Below, piece by piece: positions 56,617-64,000 of a stretch of 64,000 nt of DNA. The number at the start of each line of letters is the position of its first letter. The stretch's first letter is position 1. The stretch is from an uncultured Bacteroidales bacterium (GTDB taxonomy: Bacteria > Bacteroidota > Bacteroidia > Bacteroidales > F082). Location of the stretch: assembly GCA_947305795.1 (NCBI GenBank), contig CAMZEK010000002.1, positions 1 through 64,000 of the forward strand, written 5' to 3'. A program made the position numbers and the translations under genes. The notes under the pieces were generated by a model that searched no databases, was not told the origin of the DNA, and saw only the letters and a program-made list of their open reading frames with translations.

Positions 56617-57792
56617 ATGGACATCAGCATTTTCCTCGACCCTGTTCTTGACAAGTGTTTCAGCGAGGTGTTTCGTCCGGGCAAGAAGACCTTGGGTGAG
56701 ACCATCGCGGTTTATCGTTCCAATGAAACATTTCCCGACCTTGAAGGAGCCAACGTGGCCATTCTCGGCGTCAAGGAAGAACGTGGCGCCATCGACAACA
56801 AAGGCTGTGTCGACGGTGTGGACTACATCCGCAAGGCACTCTACCAACTTTTCGACCATTGGCCGCAACTGCGCATCATTGACCTTGGCAACGTGAAAAT
56901 CGGGAAGGAAATCAACGACACTTATTTTGCCGTCAACCAAGTGCTTACGGAACTGCTGAAGAACAAGATTGTGCCTATCATCATCGGGGCGGGGCAAGAC
57001 CTTACCTACACGATGTACCAAGTGTATGAGCCCACGGGCAAGCTCATCAACATTGCCGCCGTAGATCCAATGTTCGACATCGGCAACGACCAGGAAGCCC
57101 TCAACTCGCATTCCTATTTGAGTCACATTATCTTGCACCAGCCCAATTTCCTGTTCAATTTCACCAATATCGGATACCAGTCGTATTACGTTGATACAGA
57201 GAATATTGAACTGATGAAACAACTGCTTTTCGACGCTTATCGGTTGGGCAGCGTCAAACAAAACATCGAACTCACCGAACCGCTCATCCGCAACGCCAAC
57301 CTCTTGAGTTTCGACATCGCGGCAGTCCGTGCCGCCGATGCTCCTGGCGTGAAGAATGCCTCTCCCAACGGCTTCAACGGTGAGGAAGCCTGCCGAATGA
57401 CGCGTTATGCTGGACTGAGCTTCAAGCTCTCATCCATTGGCTTCTTCGAATACAACCCGCACTACGACATCAACTCGCGCACAGCCAACCTCATCGCTGA
57501 AATGATTTGGTATTTCATAGAAGGCTTCTCCAACCGCCAAGACGACATCCCGACCTTGGAGAGCAACGAATTCAAGCGTTTCAATGTGCAAATTGGCGAT
57601 AATCAAAATGATATAGTCTTCCTTTGCCACAAAATCACGGGCAAATGGTGGATCGACATGTCGTTCCTGCAAAACGGCGACAAACGCTACGAACGGCACC
57701 ATTTCATCCCCTGTTCGAAAGAAGACTACGACCAAGCCATGCACAACGAACTGCCCGACAAATGGTGGCAGTTTTACCAGAAGTTGATGTAG
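56617..57792 (+). CDS. arginase/formimidoylglutamase-fold protein with degenerate metal site
   Basis: IIIGAGQDLTY, NIAAVDPMFDIG, SFDIAAVRAADAPG align to the three ureohydrolase signatures with several ligands substituted. Confidence 0.8.
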   Translation: MDISIFLDPVLDKCFSEVFRPGKKTLGETIAVYRSNETFPDLEGANVAILGVKEERGAIDNKGCVDGVDYIRKALYQLFDHWPQLRIIDLGNVKIGKEINDTYFAVNQVLTELLKNKIVPIIIGAGQDLTYTMYQVYEPTGKLINIAAVDPMFDIGNDQEALNSHSYLSHIILHQPNFLFNFTNIGYQSYYVDTENIELMKQLLFDAYRLGSVKQNIELTEPLIRNANLLSFDIAAVRAADAPGVKNASPNGFNGEEACRMTRYAGLSFKLSSIGFFEYNPHYDINSRTANLIAEMIWYFIEGFSNRQDDIPTLESNEFKRFNVQIGDNQNDIVFLCHKITGKWWIDMSFLQNGDKRYERHHFIPCSKEDYDQAMHNELPDKWWQFYQKLM

Positions 57793-57963
57793 AATCAAAC
57801 AGCAATGCCTGTCGGCATCACATCTTCATAAAGAGGCGACCATTGGTCCTCAATCATAAATTTATGTAAAATTTTTGTAAGATTCCAGTCCGAAACCGTC
57901 TTGGTCTTTTTCGATTTACAATAGATTTGTCTCCTTTTTCTTTTGCTTAATCGAAAAATTTCC

Positions 57964-57971
57964 TATCTTTG
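57964..57971 (+). promoter_or_regulatory. -7 box TATCTTTG
   Basis: TAnnTTTG 51 nt before ATG 58022. Confidence 0.5.
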
Positions 57972-58021
57972 CCCTGATTTTATGTAACCTTTGAATATCA
58001 ACAAAATAAAACTTAAACAAT

Positions 58022-59998
58022 ATGAAAAAAGCATTTCTACTCTTAATGACACTGCTGGCCATGGCCGGCATGAACATGGCTCAGGACATCTATTCCACGG
58101 GCTATTACTACTACTATGATTATGATGAATTCGGAGAGGAAGTGACATATCGAATAGGGGCTCTCTACAAAAATGGGTCCAAGATAGCTGACTTTTTCGC
58201 GGACGGTGAAGGTACGGACGTGCTTGTGACCCTCGACGGCAAGGTGTATTGCGCATTTAATTATTGGTATGAAGAGACGGGTGGTGATGTAGAGGAATAC
58301 ATTTACCGTGGTTGCGTGTACAACTACACGGATAATACTTATCTTCTCGACCGACTTGGAGCGAAAATCTATGCCATTTACGAAGGCAACAACGGCACCA
58401 TCTATTCTTTTGGCGCAGTTTATGAACCCTATTATAATGATTATGGGGAAGAAGTAGGTGGCATCTGGAGAGCGGCATATTGGGTAAACGGCAATTCTTA
58501 TGTGTTGGGCAACGACTCTTATGACAGCTTTGCCTATGACGGATGTGTTGACGATGAAGGCAATGTGTACGCCGTGGGCAATCAATATGCCGACAACTTC
58601 TATGAGTATTACTATGGCAAAGTGTGGAGAAACGGCGCAGAATGGAAGAATTTTGGATCTCAAAGGGCGGCAAATTCTGTCACTATTTACGAAGGGGATG
58701 TCTACACGGCAGGGCAGTATGATGAAGGTGGTGAAACATCTGCCATGGTCTGGAAGAACGACTTGGTGCATTACACGCTCCCGCACGAGGGCACTGAGAG
58801 CTACGCCAAAAGCATCTGCATCTATGACGGCGACATCTATGTTGCGGGCATGGATGAAGATGGCTATGGGGAGGAAAAGGATGGTAATCCAATGTCGCGT
58901 CTGACAGTGTGGAAAAACGGGACAGTACACTATTCAATAGCATGTTCTGACGATGAGGGTGATCGCTCTATGAATGCAGTGGTAGCCACCAGCAGTGGCG
59001 TTTATAGTGCTGGTTCTCGCTATGGGCAGGGCAAAATCTGGAAGGACGGTGTCGTGCATTATTCGCCCGAGCAATGCGTTTGCATTAACGCCATTTGCTA
59101 TGGTGAATTAGGATACGCCATCACCGCGACGGCCAACCCCGAAGCGGGCGGCACGATAAGCGGCACAGGCATCTACGTTGAAAACGGGACCTGCACCCTG
59201 ACCGCCACGCCCTACCCAGGCTACGGTTTCGTGAACTGGACCGAAAACGGCACAGTGGTCAGCACTGACGCCACCTATAACTTCACGGTGACTTCCAACC
59301 GATACTTGGTGGCTAATTTCGGATTGCGGAGAAACATTTTCGCCACCGCCAACCCCGAAGCGGGCGGCGAAATCGCCTCAAGCGGCGGCATAACTGAGCA
59401 GATTGGCGAACTGACTGTACATGATGGTACTACCACCAGCAATCAGGTTCCATTCTACGGCTTATGGGTGGACGACTTCACAAGAAACGAGATGATTTAT
59501 CCTGCTGCTGAGCTGAGATTCATGAATGGCGGAGACATCAACAGTCTGACATTCTACAAGAACGCGACCAACACGAATTCGTGGGAGACGGCTTCCTTCC
59601 AGGTCTATCTGAAGGAAGTGGCCAGCACCACGCTGAATGACTACATCGGCATGACAGGAGCTACTGTCGTGTACGAGGGCAGCATTGATGCAGTAGGAGG
59701 TGAGAGACAAGTAACTATCAACTTCACTACACCCTACCACTACAATGGCGGCAACCTTCTCGTGGGTGTCTACCAAACCATAACAGGTTCTTACAGCTCT
59801 GCCTATTGGTATGGTGAAGAGGTTGCTGGTGCCTCTGCCAGTGGTTATAATAGCTCCAGCACCGCCAACGCCAGTTTCTACCAGCGCAACTTCCTGCCCA
59901 AGACCACTTTCAGCTTCACGGGCATCACCTATTATGTTGAAGGCTCCTCCTGCACCTTCACAGCCACGCCCAACGAGGGCTACCGCTTCGTGAACTGA
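58022..59998 (+). CDS. N-terminal part of a very large secreted repeat protein, ended by an in-frame TGA at a conserved Trp position
   Basis: Signal peptide MKKAFLLLMTLLAMAGMNMAQ; InlB-B-like repeats; last residues NEGYRFVN then TGA. Confidence 0.8.
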   Translation: MKKAFLLLMTLLAMAGMNMAQDIYSTGYYYYYDYDEFGEEVTYRIGALYKNGSKIADFFADGEGTDVLVTLDGKVYCAFNYWYEETGGDVEEYIYRGCVYNYTDNTYLLDRLGAKIYAIYEGNNGTIYSFGAVYEPYYNDYGEEVGGIWRAAYWVNGNSYVLGNDSYDSFAYDGCVDDEGNVYAVGNQYADNFYEYYYGKVWRNGAEWKNFGSQRAANSVTIYEGDVYTAGQYDEGGETSAMVWKNDLVHYTLPHEGTESYAKSICIYDGDIYVAGMDEDGYGEEKDGNPMSRLTVWKNGTVHYSIACSDDEGDRSMNAVVATSSGVYSAGSRYGQGKIWKDGVVHYSPEQCVCINAICYGELGYAITATANPEAGGTISGTGIYVENGTCTLTATPYPGYGFVNWTENGTVVSTDATYNFTVTSNRYLVANFGLRRNIFATANPEAGGEIASSGGITEQIGELTVHDGTTTSNQVPFYGLWVDDFTRNEMIYPAAELRFMNGGDINSLTFYKNATNTNSWETASFQVYLKEVASTTLNDYIGMTGATVVYEGSIDAVGGERQVTINFTTPYHYNGGNLLVGVYQTITGSYSSAYWYGEEVAGASASGYNSSSTANASFYQRNFLPKTTFSFTGITYYVEGSSCTFTATPNEGYRFVN

Positions 59999-62900
59999 AA
60001 GAAAGACAACGGACTGACGCTCTCCAACAACGCCGCCTACAGCTTCACCGTAACCGAGGATATCGACTTGGTGGCCACCTTCGAGCCAACGGAACAAGTC
60101 TATATCGGCGACGGCGGCACGCAAACCTCTTCCTATTTGCCGATCCATACAAAATGGTATGGGCATACGCTTTCCCAGCAAATCTATACCGTTGAAGAAA
60201 TCGGCCCCGCCGGATACCTCAACAGCATCGCTTTCTACAACGCCGGTGTTGAAAAGACCCGCAGCCTTGACCTCTACTTGACGCACACCGACAAGGCCAA
60301 CTTTGAAGACAACTACGATTGGATTATACCCGCCGAAGCCGACCGCATGTTCAGCGGCAGCGTGACCCTGCTGCACAACAACTGGACGTGGATTGTCTTC
60401 GACACGCCCTTCCCTTACAACGGCACCTCCAACCTCGCCCTTATCGTGGACGACAACACGGGTTCTCACTCAAGTTCAAGTGAGGTGGAATGTCTCACGC
60501 TCGATGCTTTGGGTCAATCCATTTATTGGGTCAGTAACAATAATTTCGACCCGTTTAATCCCCCAATCGGGGGAATCAGGCCAGATGTGAAGAACCAAAT
60601 CAAGTTGGGCAGGGACCTTGTGCCAGATCCGGCCACCATCACGGCGCGGGCTTATCCGGAGATGTACGGCACAGTGGCCGGCGCGGGTGTCTTCACCATC
60701 GGCAGCCCCTGCACCTTGACGGCCACGCCCACAGGGAGCTTGGACTTCCTCTACTGGACGAAGGACGGCGAGGTGGTCTCCACTAACGCCACCTACACCT
60801 TCAATGTGACCGAGAACGCCGACTTTGTGGCCCAATTCGGGGCGGCGCAAGCCGATGTCACCATCGGCGGCGGCACGGCCACGGGCATGTACCTGCCAAC
60901 GACCTCGACGCTCAACTACTCGCTCACGCAGCAAATCTACACTGCCAACGAGATTGGCCGCGCCGGAATCATCGGCAACGTGGCCTTCCAAAACGGCAGC
61001 AACGGCGCCACCTGCACGCGCAACTTGGACCTTTACTTGGTGCCCACCGACAAGACGGCTTTCGCGAGCGCGACTGACTGGGTGGCCGTGACCGAGGCCG
61101 ACCGCGTCTTTAGCGGCAGCGTCACCCTGACCGCCGGCGCATGGACACCCATCACCCTTGACACGCCCTTCGACTACGACGGCACCTCCAACCTTGTGCT
61201 TGTCGTCGACGACAACACGGGCAGCACCACGGGCAACATCATGTATTGCAGCCACTTCAGCACCCAAGGGCAACAAGCCCTCTACATCAACGGCGGCGAC
61301 AACTACGACCCGACAACGGCCAATTACACCGGCTCCCTGCTGACGGTGAAGAACCAAATCAAGTTAGGCGGCTGGCCGCCTAACTTGCCTTACCTCATCA
61401 CTGTCGCGACAGAGCCGGGGAACTGGGGAAGCGTCAGCGGGCTGCCGGCATCGTCGTACCAACTCTACGGCACTTCTTGCACCCTGACGGCCACAGCCAA
61501 CGAGGGCTATGCCTTCATCAGTTGGACGCGGGACGGCATCGAGGTCTCCACCGACCCGACCTACAGCTTCACCGTAACCGGGGACACCGACATTGTGGCC
61601 TACTTCGAGGTAAGGCAAGAGGTGACCGTTGGCAGCGACCCGTCCATCTTCCACCTGCCTTCCTACCTGAGCTACAACTATTCGCTTTCGCAGCAAATCT
61701 ACACCCCTGACGAGATAGGCGGCACCAGCGGATATATCAACGGCATCGCCTTCTACCACTGCGAAGACGCCGACACGCGTACGTGGGACATCTACATGCA
61801 GCCCACCGACAAGGCAGCCTTCGGGGAAGGGGACGGATGGGAGGCCGTGACCGAGGCCGACCGTGTCTTCAGCGGCACAGTGACCCTCACGGCCTACGAC
61901 TGGACGTGGATCACCTTCGACACACCCTTCTTCTACGACGGCACTTCCAACATCCTCCTGACGGTTGACGACAACTCGGGAAACCAAGGGTCGCAGCATG
62001 GTTTCGCCGTCTTCAACACCGATGCAACCCAGACCCTGTACTACGCCAACAATACCACCAACTTCGACCCGACGGCACCCGCAGGCTACACCGCCCTCTA
62101 TAAAAGCTCCAAAAACCAAATCAAGCTGGACAGAACCTTCAGCGAGTATCGCACCGTTTCTGCTTATGACTATCCGATGGGCTGGTACTATGATTTCAAC
62201 GAAGTCTACGGCGTTGGTGCCACCTGCACCCTGACGGCTCCCAACCTTGAAGTCTACGGCTTGGTTTTCGTCAATTGGGCGACGTATGACGAGACTATCG
62301 GGGGATGTACCAACGTGGCCACCAATTCCACCTACAGCTTCACCGTCACCGAAAACATCGAATTGGTGGCCGTCTACGGAACGCCACAGGACATCTACAT
62401 CGGCAATGGACACTTGGAATCCACCGACGATTACCTGCCCGCCCTCACCAATTACAGCTATTCGCTCACCGAACAAATCTACACCGCCGACGAGATAGGC
62501 GCAGCCGGAACCATCACCGGCATCACCTTCTTCAAGAATAGCCAAATGCCCTCAATGACATCCCGCGAATGGAACATCTACTTGGTGCCCACCGACAAGG
62601 CCGCCTTCGGGAGCCAAACCGACTGGATTGCGGCAACCAATGCCTACCGTGTCTTCAGCGGCACGGTGACTACCGCCGATGTCACCACCACGATTGACTT
62701 CGACACGCCTTTCGTCTACGACGGCACTTCCAACCTCGTCCTCGTGGTGGAGGACCACTCGGGCTGGTCGGGCTTTAGCTTGAGCCATCGCGTGTTCGAT
62801 GCCAACGGCAACCAAGCGCTCTACGCCTCGCGCAACACCGAAGCCTTTAACCCGCAATACGCCGAGGCCATCACCGGCACGCTCCTGTCGGAGAAAAACC

Positions 62901-64000
62901 AAATCACCTTGAAAAAAGCCTCTTACCAATCTTATTGCACAATCTCTGCGGAGGCCAACCCATACGGATGCGGCACGGCACTCGACAGCTACGGCTGGGA
63001 TTGGAATGATTACTTCAGCGGCACTTCTTGCACGTTGATGGCCACGCCCGCTGAAGGCTTCGACTTCGTTTGCTGGACAAAGGACGGCGAGGTGGTCTCC
63101 TACAACGCCACTTACACCTTTACCGTTACAGAGGATGCCACGTATGTGGCCAACTTCGGCCTGACCCATGACACCTACATCGGCGACTACGGCACAAGCA
63201 CCTCAAACACGCTGCCAACCACCGCGTCCCACAAATATTTCATCACCGAGCAAATCTACACCGCCGACGAATTGGGTGGCGCCGAGACCTTCACCCACAT
63301 CGCCTTCTACAATAACGAGACGGCTACGCGCACCTTCGACATCTACTTGATGCCCACCGACAAGGCCGCCTTCGAGAACGGGCACGACTGGATGCCCGTG
63401 ACCGAGGCTGACCTCGTCTTCAGCGGAGAGGTGACCTTGGCGGCAGGCGAGTGGAGTTGGATTGCCTTCGACACGCCTTTCGCCTACGACGGCATCTCCA
63501 ACCTCGCCCTCATCGTCGACGACAACACGGGCAGCGTGCAAGGCTCCATCCATTGCCTCAAGTTCAACACCACGACCACACAAGCCCTGCACCGCACTTA
63601 CGGTAGCTCCCACGACATCAACCCGATAAACTATAACGGCAACGGTACTGTGGAGAGTTATAAGAACCAAATCAAGCTGAGGCGCGCCGGCATCGCGGAG
63701 CCGTTTACAATCACGGCGACCGTGGATCCCGAGGAAGGCGGCCAGGTGAATGGCGACAGCTACTACAGCGAGACTTTTTACAGCAACCATTGGGTTCCTT
63801 CTTTTTATGACTTTGAAGACGGCACCTTGCAAGGCTGGACCACCATTGATGCTGACGGAGACACTTATACTTGGGGAAACTACGGTACAGGGAGTATCGT
63901 TGTTCATTCTGGAACACATAGCGTTGCTTCTGCAAGCTATATCAATGGTTTGGGCGCCCTTACGCCTGACAACTGGCTCGTATCACCTCAAATGACTTTA
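59999..64000 (+). pseudogene. in-frame continuation of the 58022 gene: five ~0.75-kb repeat units, then a MAM/choice-of-anchor-J-like start; runs off window end
   Basis: Hand translation in the 58022 frame stays open to 64000 (KKDNGLTLSNNAAYSFTVTEDIDLVATFE...FDTPFPYNGTSNLALIVDDNTGS...DFEDGTLQGWTTIDADGDTYTW). Absent from the ORF track because no stop occurs before the window edge. Confidence 0.75.

Noticed and set aside
59996-59998. Genome-wide TGA-to-Trp recoding
   Set aside because: TGA is used as the ordinary terminator of several well-formed genes here, including ATGA overlaps at 7615, 8187, 9017, 35534 and 39073.
59462-63919. Five long minus-strand ORFs opposite the repeat region
   Set aside because: They mirror the period of the plus-strand repeats, have low-complexity Gly/Val/Asp content and no recognisable domains; the plus frame encodes clear conserved repeats.
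1-64000. tRNA, rRNA, transposase, integrase or prophage genes
   Set aside because: None recognised by eye; a tRNAscan/Rfam/ISfinder search would be needed to exclude small RNAs.

Overview
The window reads as Bacteroidales-type (Bacteroidota) chromosome. Evidence: TAnnTTTG -7 promoter boxes, a SusC/SusD pair, and C-terminal domains that look like type IX secretion (T9SS) sorting signals. From left to right: (1) 3' part of mnmG/gidA with a 15/16 parS-like palindrome just downstream, a methyltransferase, an NtrY-like sensor kinase and a zinc-ribbon membrane protein. (2) A four-gene, ATGA-coupled operon of secreted unknowns ending in an LRR protein whose repeat arrays are separated by a 'WW' module. 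(3) An AT-rich gap with a perfect 15-bp inverted repeat built of DnaA-box-like words, then rpiB and a lutB-like gene. (4) A large aryl-polyene-type gene cluster (~13.9-45.8 kb): FjTAL-like ammonia-lyase, KR, several ketosynthases including a degenerate CLF-like one, two ACPs, dehydratases, thioesterase, acyltransferases, LolA, GT2, an MMPL-PlsC fusion, a CrtI-like oxidoreductase, a radical SAM protein and a PaaK-like ligase. It is interrupted at 27.1-34.2 kb by an AbiF-like HEPN protein, a divergent MNT nucleotidyltransferase and a giant C10-peptidase T9SS protein. (5) gpsA, then a SusC/SusD pair with a T9SS protein carrying a PNGase F-like domain in which all three catalytic acids appear intact. 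(6) A deoxyhypusine-synthase-like gene next to an arginase-fold protein that has lost half of its metal ligands. (7) A very large repeat protein whose frame stays open to the window end except for one TGA at a conserved Trp codon. The ORF track omits its last 4 kb because no stop occurs before the window edge. Homology calls come from motif recognition and memory, with no database search.
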